Positions 15,651-25,332 of a DNA stretch of 64,000 nucleotides are shown piece after piece. The first letter of the stretch is position 1. Each line of letters starts with the position of its first letter. Origin of the DNA: Blastomonas aquatica (GTDB lineage Bacteria > Pseudomonadota > Alphaproteobacteria > Sphingomonadales > Sphingomonadaceae); assembly GCF_014639875.1 (NCBI RefSeq), contig NZ_BMGD01000002.1:682001-746000 (forward strand). The letters run 5' to 3'. Position numbers and translations under genes: made by a program. The notes under the pieces are model-generated. The model ran no database searches and had not been told where the DNA came from. It worked only from the letters and a program-made list of their open reading frames with translations.

Positions 15651-18488
15651 ATGGCTTTGAGGCGGGTTGGAATTCATCAGGCAGCATTGAAGTGCGGATC
15701 CGCGCTTCTCCTCACGATGCTGGTCACAGGGACTGCGTTCGCGCAGGACCAGGCCGAAGACGAAACCGGAGGGTCGATCGTCGTGACCGGATCGCGCATT
15801 CCGCGTCCGGACGTCGAATCGAACAGCCCGGTCAACGTGATCGGCGAAGAAGAAATCAAGCTTTCGGTCACGGTCGAAACCGAGCAGCTGCTCAATGCAT
15901 TGCCGCAGGCGGTTGCCGGAGCGGGCGCGCAGTCGAATTCGGGCAACCTGTCCGCTACCGTCAACCTTCGCGGACTTGGTCCCGTCCGCACGCTGGTGCT
16001 GCAGAACGGTCGCCGGGTCGTTGGCGCATCGCAGGATGGCGTGGTCGATCTCAACATGATTCCACCCTCGCTGGTCAAGCGGATTGAAGTCGTAACCGGC
16101 GGCGCTTCGGCGGTGTACGGCTCGGACGCGATGGCTGGTGTCGTCAACTTCGTGATGAAGGACGACTTTGAAGGCTTCGAGATCGGCGGTTTCTACGGCC
16201 TCGCCGATGAAGGTGATGCTGCCCGCTACAATCTGGAGTTTACCGCAGGTGGTAACTTTGGAGACGGCCGCGGCAACATCGTTTTCCATGGCAGCTATTT
16301 CGATCGCGCGCAGGTAACGGGCGCCAAGCGTGATCACGCGACGGTGTTCCTGGCCGACGCGATCGTCAACGGCCAGCCCACGCTGGTTCCCGCAGGCAAT
16401 GGCGTGACCCCGCAGGGAACGATCTTCTCCCCGCAGCTCGTCGGTCTGCGCGACCGCGCCGGAACCGCGATCGGTACGGCAGGCATCTTCTTTGCGCCCG
16501 AAGGCTGGCGTGCATATCAGCCCAGCGACGGCTTCAACGACCGTCCGTTTACCAACCTGCAGATGCCGATGCAGCGCTGGTCTGCATCGGTCCTGGGCCA
16601 TTACGAGATGAACGATGCGATAACCGCGTTCTGGGAAGGATCGTACGTCCGCAGCAAGATCAACTCGACCCTGGGTGCGGTGCCGATGAGTAGCTCGGGC
16701 TTCATCCCCGGCTTCCAGCTCGATCTGCGCAACCCCTATCTCGATCCGTCGCTGCGCGAATTCCTGCGCGTCAACATGGACCAGGACGGCAACAATCTGG
16801 TGCCGGTCAACATCAACCGTCGTCTGCTAGATGCTGGCGACCGTACCAGCGACCAGACCCGCGACTTCTATCGCTTCGTGGTCGGGCTGAAGGGCGATCT
16901 GACCGAGCGACTGAAGTGGGAAGTGTTCTATAACCAGGGCGAGAACAAGATCACCGACGTCCAGGGTGGCGGCGTGCTGATCGACAATTTCGCCAATTCC
17001 TTCCTCACCAATCCCGCCAATCCGTTCGACTGCGCGGTCGCCGATCCGCGGTGCGTCACGATCAATCCGTTCGGCTTCGGCTCGCTGACGCAGGAAATGA
17101 TCGACTATATCTCGACCGATCTGACAAACATCACCACGGTTATGCAGAAGCAGATCGGCGGCAGTGTCACCGGATCGCTGTTCTCGCTGCCTGCAGGCGA
17201 TGTCGGTATCTCGGTGGGTGCCGAATACCGCAAGGAAAGCTCGCAGTTCGACCCCGATCAGCTTTACGTGCAGGGCAAGGCGCTGTCGCGCTCTGCAGGT
17301 CTCAGTCCGACAGGTGGTTCGTTCGATGTCGCTGAGGTTTATGGCGAAGTCTATGTTCCTATTCTCGCCGACACTCCGGGCTTCGAGCTGCTCGCCTTTG
17401 AAGGCGGCGCGCGCTATTCCGACTATTCGACCGCAGGCAAGGTTTACTCGTACAAGATCGGCGGCGAATATTCGCCGTTCCGCGGTCTGAAGTTCCGCGG
17501 CCTGTACCAGCGTGCGGTGCGTGCGCCGAACGTGGTCGAGCTGTTCTCCGGTGCCACCAACACAGCACCCCAGGCGCTCGACTTCTGCAATGCCGGCCCT
17601 GACCGCACCACCGCAGAACGCGATTTCTGCGTCAATGCGCTGGGCGTTCCGGCGAGCGTGATCAACGTGTTCCAGCAGGAAAACCAGCAGATTCGCGCTG
17701 TCACCGGCGGCAACCCCAATCTGCAGGAAGAAACGTCGGACACCTGGTCTGTCGGTGCTGTCATCCGTCCGGACTTCATCCCCAACCTGCAGCTGACAGT
17801 CGATTACTACAACATCAAGATCGACGATGCGATCGGCTCGTTCGGTGGCGGCCTGCAAGCAGTGATCACCGCGTGCAACGCCAACCTGTCGACGACCAAC
17901 ATCTTCTGCCAGCCGCTGGCCAACCGTACGCCAGACGGTCAGCTGATCGATGTTCCGCTGCTCAATGCCAACATCGCCAAGCTTGAAACCTCGGGCGTCG
18001 ATTTTCGCCTCGATTACCGGTACGATCTCGCCGAGAACAGCAGCCTGAACTACTTCATTGCAGGCAGCTATTTGATCGATGCGATCACCCAAGGCAGTCC
18101 GGCGGTCAATCCGGTCAATTGCGCAGGCTACATCGGCGGCGGCAGTTGCACCACCGCCAACCCGACCTGGCGCTTTACCCAGCGTCTGACCTGGGCGCTG
18201 GACAATCTGCAGGTCTCGCTGCGGCATCGCTTCCTGCAGTCGACCACCGATGGTCGTATTGCCGGTGCCCTAGCATCGGGCGCTGCTCTGCCCAGGTTGG
18301 CGCGTCCGGAAACCGGCGACGTGCATTATGTTGATCTCAGCTTCAACCTCGACGTGACCCAAAACTTCAGCTTCTTCGGGGCGGTCGACAACCTGCTGGA
18401 TCGCGATCCGCCGTTCTATCTGTTCGAGCGGGAAACCTTCGATGCGATCGGACGCCGCTTCACGATGGGCTTCAGGGCCAACTTTTAA
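15651..18488 (+). CDS. TonB-dependent outer-membrane receptor
   Basis: The 945-residue protein has a signal peptide cleaved near AFAQDQA, a plug domain starting with GSIVVTGSRIPRP and containing VNLRGLGPVRTLVLQNGRR and GGASAVYGSDAMAGVVNFV, and a long beta-barrel that ends in Phe (GRRFTMGFRANF), as usual for outer-membrane insertion. It takes up a substrate across the outer membrane using the TonB system. Met 15651 is used because GGGAGTG lies just upstream and the signal peptide begins there. No TonB-box-dependent sigma/anti-sigma pair lies nearby. Flanking DUF885 and S9 peptidase genes point to peptides or amides as cargo. Confidence 0.95.
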   Translation: MALRRVGIHQAALKCGSALLLTMLVTGTAFAQDQAEDETGGSIVVTGSRIPRPDVESNSPVNVIGEEEIKLSVTVETEQLLNALPQAVAGAGAQSNSGNLSATVNLRGLGPVRTLVLQNGRRVVGASQDGVVDLNMIPPSLVKRIEVVTGGASAVYGSDAMAGVVNFVMKDDFEGFEIGGFYGLADEGDAARYNLEFTAGGNFGDGRGNIVFHGSYFDRAQVTGAKRDHATVFLADAIVNGQPTLVPAGNGVTPQGTIFSPQLVGLRDRAGTAIGTAGIFFAPEGWRAYQPSDGFNDRPFTNLQMPMQRWSASVLGHYEMNDAITAFWEGSYVRSKINSTLGAVPMSSSGFIPGFQLDLRNPYLDPSLREFLRVNMDQDGNNLVPVNINRRLLDAGDRTSDQTRDFYRFVVGLKGDLTERLKWEVFYNQGENKITDVQGGGVLIDNFANSFLTNPANPFDCAVADPRCVTINPFGFGSLTQEMIDYISTDLTNITTVMQKQIGGSVTGSLFSLPAGDVGISVGAEYRKESSQFDPDQLYVQGKALSRSAGLSPTGGSFDVAEVYGEVYVPILADTPGFELLAFEGGARYSDYSTAGKVYSYKIGGEYSPFRGLKFRGLYQRAVRAPNVVELFSGATNTAPQALDFCNAGPDRTTAERDFCVNALGVPASVINVFQQENQQIRAVTGGNPNLQEETSDTWSVGAVIRPDFIPNLQLTVDYYNIKIDDAIGSFGGGLQAVITACNANLSTTNIFCQPLANRTPDGQLIDVPLLNANIAKLETSGVDFRLDYRYDLAENSSLNYFIAGSYLIDAITQGSPAVNPVNCAGYIGGGSCTTANPTWRFTQRLTWALDNLQVSLRHRFLQSTTDGRIAGALASGAALPRLARPETGDVHYVDLSFNLDVTQNFSFFGAVDNLLDRDPPFYLFERETFDAIGRRFTMGFRANF

Positions 18489-18497
18489 GTGGTAACG

Positions 18498-18534
18498 CGC
18501 TGGTCGCGGCGGCATCGTGCCGTCGCGGCCAGCG
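18498..18534 (+). terminator. strong rho-independent-type stem after TonB receptor
   Basis: CGCTGGTCGCGGCGGCA pairs with TGCCGTCGCGGCCAGCG with only wobble mismatches around a very short loop, then GGTCGTTTTAAATTAA. It lies between the receptor stop and the S9 peptidase start, so it probably separates or attenuates the two. Confidence 0.75.
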
Positions 18535-18571
18535 GGTCGTTTTAAATTAATCCAGGCTGGGGTTGGGTTGC

Positions 18572-20806
18572 ATGATGGGTTCTTCTGTCTTTCGGATGGC
18601 CACTGCCGTGGTTGCGCTGTGCGCGTCTTCGGTCGTCATGGCTCAAGACCGGCCGTGGCCGCATGCACCCATCCATGGTGGTTCGGACGTAGCGGGCACA
18701 TCGCTTTCTATCGATGAACTCTACCAACCCAAAAGCCTGATCGGCACGACGCCAGACGGCTATAGCTGGTCGGGCGATGGCAAGACCGTGCTGTTCCTGT
18801 GGAATGACGAGGGCCATAGCTTCCGCGATGTATGGTCCTACACGGTCGCTACCGGCAAGAAGGTCCGGCTGACCTCGCTGGCGCCTGACAGCAAGCCCGA
18901 AGCCGAGCAAAAAGGCGTCGCGCAGGCGGTACCGCTCAGCGATGGACGGGTTGCCTTCACCCTTGGCGGTCAACTGCATATCCGCAGCGCAAATGGCACG
19001 ATCACCAAGGTCGAGACCGACAAGCAGGCGATCCGCAAGCTGATCGTCTCGCCCGATGGCACCCGGCTGGCGTTCATTGCGGGCATTACTGCTGATAGCC
19101 GCAACCGCGTGACTTTGGGCGGGGTGCTGTGGGTCCGCGATGTCGCTGCCACCGGCGACATGGCCGCAGTGCGCGTCGCCGGAAACGATGATCCCAAAAT
19201 CTATATCGACGACTATCACTGGTCGGCAGACGGCAAGTCCATCGCCTTCCAGCAATCCGACGATAGCGCGATGCCTGAGCGCGATATCTATTACTACGCC
19301 AAGGGTGGGTTGCAGAACAACCGCGTGATCCGTGCCTTTCCGGGCGAAGAGACCACCAATGCCAGCGTCGGTATCGTCGATCTTGCTTCGGGTACAACCC
19401 GGATGTTCGATCGGCCTGACACCAAGCACCATATCTGGGACTTTGGTCTTTCGGATGATGGCAAGCGGATGTTCGTCAGTGGCTCCGACATGGAAGCCAA
19501 GGAGCACACGATCTACGTCTATGACGTTGCCAGTGGTGCGCGCGAGACCTTTTATCAGCTGCGCGAGCCCAAGCATCTTCGCCCCGACTGGAAGGTCGCC
19601 TGGGCGCCAGGCGATGATGGTCTGATCATCCTCACCGATCGCGATGGTTGGCTGCACCTGTATCACCAGCGCGCAGAGGGTGAAAAACCGCGCCAGATCA
19701 CCAGCGGCGAATGGGAGATTGCCGCGTTCGAACTCGATCGGGCGCGCGGCCAGATCTACTTCACGGCCAACAAGTCCTATCTGTCCGATCGCCAGATTTA
19801 CCGCGTGCCGGTGGCAGGCGGCGAAGTTCAGCAGGTCAGCGGCAAGGCGGCGGGGACGCACGAACCGGTCTACTCGCCCGACTTCAAGCATATCGCCGAC
19901 TGGTACAGCAACGATACCACTCCGGGCGAAATGTACCTGATCGATACCGCCAAGCCTGCGAAGGCCGCACAGGTGACCAAGTCGCCGCAGCCTGCGTTCT
20001 ACAAGCAGACCTGGGCGAATATCGGCTATGTCGAGTTTCCCAGCCATGTCGATGGGGTCAACCTCGTCGCGCGGATGAGCCTGCCGGCCAATTACGATCC
20101 GGCCAAGAAATATCCCGTGATCGTCGGCTCGGTGTATTCCGACGCAGTGCGCAACCAGTGGGGTGGACGGCGTGCGCACCCCACCTGGGGGCTCGACCAG
20201 TATTTCGTCGCGCAGGGCTATATCGTGCTCAACGTCAATGTCCGCGGATCCTGGGGGCAGGGGCGCGATCACAACCAGACCCAGCATCTGAGCTATGGCG
20301 AGACCGACATCAACGATCTCGAAAGCGGCGTGCGCTTCCTGGTCGAAAAGGGCTATGCCGATCCCAAGCGGATCGGCCTGTGGGGATCTAGCTATGGCGG
20401 GCTGATGACGATCATGTCGTTGTCGAAAAAGCCCGGCGTCTATGCCGCCGGTATTGCGGGCGCTCCGGCCACCAATGTGTGGCATGCCTATCCTGCGCAG
20501 ATGTGGATCATGGGTCCGCATGAAGGCCCGGATATGCCAGGACGCTATGAAGCGCAGTCGGCGCTGTATCAAGCCAAGGGCATCGAGGATCCTTTGATGA
20601 TCATCCACGGCACCCGCGATCCGGTCGTGCTGTATTCGGACACGATCGCGCTGGCCGAAGGCATGATCGACCGCGAGCAATTGTTCGAGCTGGTAACGCT
20701 TCCGGGCGGCAACCATGGTTGGGCCAGCGATAACTTGCGACAGACGCGTTTCGCCTTCAAGAAGATGGCCGAATTCTTTGACCGCAACGTCAAGAACAGG
20801 AAATAA
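18572..20806 (+). CDS. exported S9 family prolyl-oligopeptidase/DPP-type serine peptidase
   Basis: The 744-residue protein has a signal peptide ending near VVMAQDRP, a beta-propeller-like N-terminal domain (with repeated SPDGTRLAF and WSADGKSIAFQ blades) and a C-terminal alpha/beta-hydrolase domain. The triad is Ser607 in GSSYGG, Asp683 in HGTRDPVV and His715 in GGNHGWA. The S9B/C branch cleaves dipeptides or oligopeptides, often after Pro or Ala. The start is the first of two Mets at 18572/18575, without a strong ribosome binding site. A DUF885 gene follows after 1 nt, so the two are co-translated. Confidence 0.93.
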   Translation: MMGSSVFRMATAVVALCASSVVMAQDRPWPHAPIHGGSDVAGTSLSIDELYQPKSLIGTTPDGYSWSGDGKTVLFLWNDEGHSFRDVWSYTVATGKKVRLTSLAPDSKPEAEQKGVAQAVPLSDGRVAFTLGGQLHIRSANGTITKVETDKQAIRKLIVSPDGTRLAFIAGITADSRNRVTLGGVLWVRDVAATGDMAAVRVAGNDDPKIYIDDYHWSADGKSIAFQQSDDSAMPERDIYYYAKGGLQNNRVIRAFPGEETTNASVGIVDLASGTTRMFDRPDTKHHIWDFGLSDDGKRMFVSGSDMEAKEHTIYVYDVASGARETFYQLREPKHLRPDWKVAWAPGDDGLIILTDRDGWLHLYHQRAEGEKPRQITSGEWEIAAFELDRARGQIYFTANKSYLSDRQIYRVPVAGGEVQQVSGKAAGTHEPVYSPDFKHIADWYSNDTTPGEMYLIDTAKPAKAAQVTKSPQPAFYKQTWANIGYVEFPSHVDGVNLVARMSLPANYDPAKKYPVIVGSVYSDAVRNQWGGRRAHPTWGLDQYFVAQGYIVLNVNVRGSWGQGRDHNQTQHLSYGETDINDLESGVRFLVEKGYADPKRIGLWGSSYGGLMTIMSLSKKPGVYAAGIAGAPATNVWHAYPAQMWIMGPHEGPDMPGRYEAQSALYQAKGIEDPLMIIHGTRDPVVLYSDTIALAEGMIDREQLFELVTLPGGNHGWASDNLRQTRFAFKKMAEFFDRNVKNRK

Positions 20807-20807
20807 G

Positions 20808-22481
20808 ATGTTGAGGAAGGCCGTTTCCGGGATGTTGGGCGCAGCGCTGCTCGCAACGGCGCCGTGTGCCTTTGCGCAGGCCGAAGTGCAGCAGCTCGGC
20901 GCCGATTTCTGGTCCTGGCGCGCGGCCACGCAGCCTGCGACCAGCGACGACATCCCGCGGATCGTTCGGCCCCAGGCATGGACACCCGATTGGTCCGCGT
21001 CCGGTGTTGCCGAACAGCGCCAGGCGCTGGCGGCGTTCGATGCACAGTGGACAGCGCTTGCACAGCGCCCCGAGACCGTAAGCGAAAAGGTGGATTACCG
21101 CCTGATCGGGTCGGCTCTGGCGCGGGTGCACTGGGAGCTTGATCATGTCGCCGCGTGGCGTCGGCAGCCCTATTTCTACGTCGCACAGGCACTCAATCCG
21201 GTTTTCGAGGTGCTGCTGCCCCCACCGCCGGTCGAAACTGCACGGGCGGATCAGGTTATCCGTCTGCTGGGCAATGCGCCTGCAGTCCTGCGCGCGGGTA
21301 AGACCAACCTAGATGACATGCGCGGCCCCTTTGTCGATGCGGCGCTCGGGCAGATCGCACAGGTCCCGGATAGTCTGCGCGGCATGGTATCCGGGCTCAA
21401 CGACCACGCAACGCCTGCGCAAAAGCGGCAACTCAAGGCGGCGTCGGAGCGCACGATTGCGGCATTTGAAGATTTTGCGGCTCATCTGGAGGCCAAGCGC
21501 GCGGGACTGTCAGAGGACACCGCGGTCGGCAAGCAGAGCTATCAGTATTTCCTCAGCAATGTCGCGCTGTATCCCTATTCGCCCGAACAGCTGCAGCAGA
21601 TGGGCCGCCAGGAATGGGCGCGCGCAGTGCTATTCGAGGAGCTCGAGCGCAATCGCAATGCCGGCGTCCCCGACCTTCCGATCGGACCATCGATCGATGC
21701 GGTGATCGGCAAGCTCGCATCCGACGAACGCGATGTGCGCGCGTTTCTGCGCGAGAAGAACCTGCTGACGGTGCCGGATTGGGCGGGGCATTACAACGCG
21801 CTGGCGTTCCCTGCGTATCTTGCGCCGATCGGATGGTTGGGCCGGACCTTCGATCTGACCGACCGGACGAGGGTAGGTCAGGATGCCACGGTCTATTTGC
21901 CCGAGCCTTCGCCCAACCTTGGCTATTTCAATCTCTCGATCACCCGCGATCCGCGCCCGATCATCGTGCATGAGGGCGTTCCGGGACACTTTTTCCAGCT
22001 GGCGTTGGGCTGGAAGCATCCCAATCCGCTGCGGCGGCATTATTACGATAGCGGTGCGAACGAGGGCACGGGCTTCTATGCCGAAGAGATGATGCTGCAG
22101 GCCGGGCTGTGGGCCGATGCGCCCAAGACCCGCGAGGTGATCTACAACTTCGCCCGGCTGCGCGCGCTGCGGGTCGAGGTCGATGTGAAGCTTGCGACCG
22201 GTGTCTTCACCATCGATCAGGCCGCCGATTATCTGCAGGCGATGGTGCCAATGGACCGCGAAACCGCGCACGAGGAGGCGGTGTTCTTCGCGGCCTCGCC
22301 GGGCCAGGCGATCAGCTATCAGATCGGCAAGCTCCAGACTGCGGAGTTTCTCGCCGAGGCGCGGGTGCACGAGGGCAAGGCCTTCGACCTCAAACGCTTT
22401 CATGATTATCTTTGGCTGAATGGCAACGTTCCCATCGCTCTCCAGAAGGAAGAGTATCTGGCAATGGCTGCAGGACAATAG
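20808..22481 (+). CDS. exported DUF885 protein with intact HEGVPGH motif
   Basis: The 557-residue protein has a signal peptide ending near CAFAQAEV. The metal motif HEGVPGHFF is at residues 388–396, followed by NEGTGFYAEE with the presumed third ligand. The C-terminal region carries the conserved SPGQAISYQIGKLQ. It is the second gene of a tight operon (S9 peptidase, DUF885, DUF3830, BASS transporter), which places it between extracellular peptide cleavage and product uptake. The enzymatic reaction of DUF885 is not settled; a metallopeptidase role is inference from the motif. Confidence 0.9.
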   Translation: MLRKAVSGMLGAALLATAPCAFAQAEVQQLGADFWSWRAATQPATSDDIPRIVRPQAWTPDWSASGVAEQRQALAAFDAQWTALAQRPETVSEKVDYRLIGSALARVHWELDHVAAWRRQPYFYVAQALNPVFEVLLPPPPVETARADQVIRLLGNAPAVLRAGKTNLDDMRGPFVDAALGQIAQVPDSLRGMVSGLNDHATPAQKRQLKAASERTIAAFEDFAAHLEAKRAGLSEDTAVGKQSYQYFLSNVALYPYSPEQLQQMGRQEWARAVLFEELERNRNAGVPDLPIGPSIDAVIGKLASDERDVRAFLREKNLLTVPDWAGHYNALAFPAYLAPIGWLGRTFDLTDRTRVGQDATVYLPEPSPNLGYFNLSITRDPRPIIVHEGVPGHFFQLALGWKHPNPLRRHYYDSGANEGTGFYAEEMMLQAGLWADAPKTREVIYNFARLRALRVEVDVKLATGVFTIDQAADYLQAMVPMDRETAHEEAVFFAASPGQAISYQIGKLQTAEFLAEARVHEGKAFDLKRFHDYLWLNGNVPIALQKEEYLAMAAGQ

Positions 22482-22489
22482 GGGACCTC

Positions 22490-22969
22490 ATGCGCATCAT
22501 CAAACTGGTTGAGCCGCAATCGGGGCTCTCTGCCCGCTGTCGTCTGCTCGACGATGCCGCACCGCAATCGGCTGCATTCCTGTGGGATCTGGCCGAACGC
22601 AAGGCCGGATTCGAGGCAATCCACGCAATCTGGACCGGTCCTGAGATCTCGGTACCGATGCCCGCCAGCACGCTGCCTTCGGGAATGGCGCAGCCTGCGA
22701 TCCCGGCAGAGAACGCGACATCCTATCCCGACTGCGGCGATATCGTGCTCGCCTATCTCGCGGCCGGCAGCACCAAGGGGCTTCCGCCCGGAGACTTTTA
22801 CGACATCGGTCTGTTCTATGGCAGCGGCGGTCGCCTGATGATGCCCTTTGGCTGGATACAGGCGAACGTCTGCGCGCGGATCCTCGACGAGGACCTCGCC
22901 AAGGCGCAGGCCGATTGCCGCACGATCCGCCGCAACGGCGCCTGCACGCTGTCGCTCGAAGTCGCCTGA
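22490..22969 (+). CDS. DUF3830 family protein (cyclophilin-like fold)
   Basis: The 159-residue protein has the DUF3830 pattern: an N-terminal AAFLWDL helix, AIHAIWTGPEI near residue 45, ENATSYPDCGDI near 75, and FYGSGGR with NVCARI towards the C-terminus. Family members have a cyclophilin-like barrel but no demonstrated isomerase activity, and they commonly sit beside amidohydrolases and transporters. No signal peptide is present, so it is cytoplasmic. It starts 8 nt after the DUF885 stop and ends 12 nt before the transporter start, so it belongs to the operon. Confidence 0.75.
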   Translation: MRIIKLVEPQSGLSARCRLLDDAAPQSAAFLWDLAERKAGFEAIHAIWTGPEISVPMPASTLPSGMAQPAIPAENATSYPDCGDIVLAYLAAGSTKGLPPGDFYDIGLFYGSGGRLMMPFGWIQANVCARILDEDLAKAQADCRTIRRNGACTLSLEVA

Positions 22970-22981
22970 GGACGTGGGCGC

Positions 22982-23881
22982 ATGACCTATGCCGACCTGA
23001 TGGGCCTGCTGGGCAACTGGCTGCTGCCAGGATCGCTGATCGCGATCATGGCCTCGATGGGCCTGTCGCTGACCGCTGATGATTTCCGCCAAGTATTCCG
23101 CAACCGCCGTGCGCTGATCTTCGGTGTCTGCTCGATGCTGATCGTGCCGCCCGCCATCGGGATTACGCTGGCGCTCACCGTCGCTCCGACCGCGGCGCTG
23201 GCGGTGGGTTTCGTGCTGCTGGCGACGACGCCCGGCGGCATGCTCTCCAACCTGTTTACCGACATGGCCAAAGGTGACCTTGCGCTCTCGATGTCGCTGA
23301 CGCTGATCCTGAGCATGATCTACATCTTGGTGGTGCCGTTCTATGCGCATTTCGCGCTGCTCCACTTCATGGGGCTCGAAGCCGATGTGAACGTCCCGCT
23401 GGCCTCGTTCTTTTGGGATATCTTCTCGATCACGGTGCTGCCTGCGACCATCGGCTTTGCGGTGCGCGCGTGGCAGCCGGAGTTCGCAATCTGGTTCAAG
23501 CGCTACCTAAAGAACATCGCGACGATCGTTCTGTTCAGTTCGTTTGCGGTGATCCTGTATGATCAGGTTCCCGTCCTGCGCGAAAACCTGGGTGCGCTGT
23601 TCTGGATCACCGTGGCGCTGAACGTGATCATGGTCGCGGTCGTGATGACCATAGTGCGCTTTGCCGGGTTCACCCACCGCGAGAATGTCGCGATTGGGGT
23701 CGAGCATCTGATGCGGCAGGAAGGCACCGCAATATTTATCGCCGTTTCGATCGTCGGCAACAACGAGATGTCGTTGCCGATGATCATGAACACACCGGTC
23801 GCGCTGTGCGTTGTCATGTTGTTCGTCGCCATGGCGCGGCGGACGGGATGGGGCGCACGCCAGCCGGAAGCCGTCGTCTGA
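22982..23881 (+). CDS. bile acid:sodium symporter (BASS) family transporter
   Basis: The 299-residue hydrophobic protein has about nine membrane segments. The family feature LLATTPGGMLSNLFTDMAKG near residues 79–100 forms the sodium-binding crossover, and NNEMSLPMIMNTPVAL lies near the C-terminus. BASS members import organic anions such as bile acids, pyruvate or pantoate with sodium. It ends an operon of S9 peptidase, DUF885 and DUF3830 genes, so the likely cargo is an acidic product of that hydrolytic pathway. Confidence 0.88.
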   Translation: MTYADLMGLLGNWLLPGSLIAIMASMGLSLTADDFRQVFRNRRALIFGVCSMLIVPPAIGITLALTVAPTAALAVGFVLLATTPGGMLSNLFTDMAKGDLALSMSLTLILSMIYILVVPFYAHFALLHFMGLEADVNVPLASFFWDIFSITVLPATIGFAVRAWQPEFAIWFKRYLKNIATIVLFSSFAVILYDQVPVLRENLGALFWITVALNVIMVAVVMTIVRFAGFTHRENVAIGVEHLMRQEGTAIFIAVSIVGNNEMSLPMIMNTPVALCVVMLFVAMARRTGWGARQPEAVV

Positions 23882-24019
23882 ACCTTCAAAGCTACACCGC
23901 CCCGAACGGGCGAACAGGATAATCGCGAACATGACTTTGTCCAAATCGGTGGGCGTCGCGGGGAGGCACCGCTTCCACCGCAATATGTCCATTTTCGTCT
24001 ACTTTCTGGCGGACCGATA

Positions 24020-25321
24020 ATGCAGCACCAAAAGATTTCGCGCCCCGATCGGCCGAACACCTTGACCAGCCCGGTCTGGACGGTGAATGTCGGCCCTGCG
24101 CCGCAGACGGATTGCCTTTCGGGTACGCATGAGGTTGACGTGCTGGTCATCGGTGGCGGTATCGCCGGTACGACGACCGCGCTCCATCTCGCCGAAAAGG
24201 GTGTCAGCGTCATCCTGGTCGAGGCGCAGCAATTTGGTGACGGGGCGACCGGCCAGAGCGGCGGGATCGTCGCGCCCGATTATATCCGCCATTCTCCCGA
24301 GACGATCGGGGCGGTGCTGGGTGAGCCTGCGGGCGAACGGTTGACCGGGATGATCGGGGGATCGGGTCAGCATTTGTTCGATCTGATCGATCGCCAAGGT
24401 ATTGAGTGCGATGCGCGGCAGGACGGCTTCTACACTCCATCGCATACCGAGGCGCTTGCCGAACAGCAGCGCGGCTATGCTGCGCAGTGGCGCTCGCGCG
24501 GTTACAATGTCAGCTTTGTCGAAGGCGCAGAGGCGCGCCCCTTGTTTGGTGCAAACCGCTATTGCGGTGCGCTGCGGTTCGAAGACGGCGGCGGTCTCAA
24601 CCCGCTGGCGTTCGTGCGCGGGCTTGCACGCGCTGCCCAGCGCAATGGTGCGCGGCTTTATACCAACAGTCCGGTATCGAGGCTTGAGCGCAAGGATGGA
24701 TACTGGCTGTGCCGGACGCCGATCGGTACCGTGCGTGCGCAGCGCCTGGTTTTGGCCGCAAACGGCGGCAATGCCGCGCTTCACCCTGCGATGCAGCGCA
24801 CCTCGCTGCCGCTGCATGTCTTCCAGTTTGCATCGTTCCCGCTCGATCCTGCGCAGCGCAAGGTAATCCTGCCCGATGGCGGCGGGTTCACCGACAAGCT
24901 GCCCTATCTGTTCACCGCAAGGCTCGATGGCCTGGGCCATCTGATCTCGGCGTTTCCGATGTCGTTCATGGTCAATGGCGACAAGGGCTATTACCGCGAG
25001 GCGCGGCGGCGGCTGAAGCAGCATTTCGATGTGATGCCCGATCCCCAGATCGCACATCTGTGGCGCGGCCTGGCGTGGGTCAACACCTCGTTCCTTCCTG
25101 AAATCTATGATCTCGGGGACAACGCGATCGCCATTCAGGCATGCAATGGGCGTGGTATCGCGACGAATACGGTGATCGGATCGGAGGTCGCGACGATGCT
25201 CGCGACGGGCGATCGCGATGCCCTATCGGTGCGGCCGCGTGCACCCGTTCCGGTCCGCTTCCATGCCGGCGCTGCGCTTTTGCCCCGGTTGCTGATGTCG
25301 ATGGCTTACCTGACAAATTGA
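24020..25321 (+). CDS. FAD-dependent amine/amino acid oxidoreductase (DAO family, PuuB-like)
   Basis: The 433-residue protein has the dinucleotide-binding motif VLVIGGGIAGTTTALHLAE near residue 40 and ATGQSGGIVAP near 75, typical of the DAO superfamily branch that includes gamma-glutamylputrescine oxidase. A C-terminal FAD motif (CNGRGIATNT) is also present. It oxidises an amine or amino acid to an imine. It starts 138 nt after the BASS transporter in the same direction and ends 11 nt before a convergent MarR gene. The substrate cannot be assigned. Confidence 0.85.
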   Translation: MQHQKISRPDRPNTLTSPVWTVNVGPAPQTDCLSGTHEVDVLVIGGGIAGTTTALHLAEKGVSVILVEAQQFGDGATGQSGGIVAPDYIRHSPETIGAVLGEPAGERLTGMIGGSGQHLFDLIDRQGIECDARQDGFYTPSHTEALAEQQRGYAAQWRSRGYNVSFVEGAEARPLFGANRYCGALRFEDGGGLNPLAFVRGLARAAQRNGARLYTNSPVSRLERKDGYWLCRTPIGTVRAQRLVLAANGGNAALHPAMQRTSLPLHVFQFASFPLDPAQRKVILPDGGGFTDKLPYLFTARLDGLGHLISAFPMSFMVNGDKGYYREARRRLKQHFDVMPDPQIAHLWRGLAWVNTSFLPEIYDLGDNAIAIQACNGRGIATNTVIGSEVATMLATGDRDALSVRPRAPVPVRFHAGAALLPRLLMSMAYLTN

Positions 25322-25332
25322 GCGGATTGCTA

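Noticed and set aside
16827..18227. 466-codon antisense frame inside the TonB receptor gene
   Set aside because: The sense-strand receptor is unmistakable; the antisense product has no recognisable motif.
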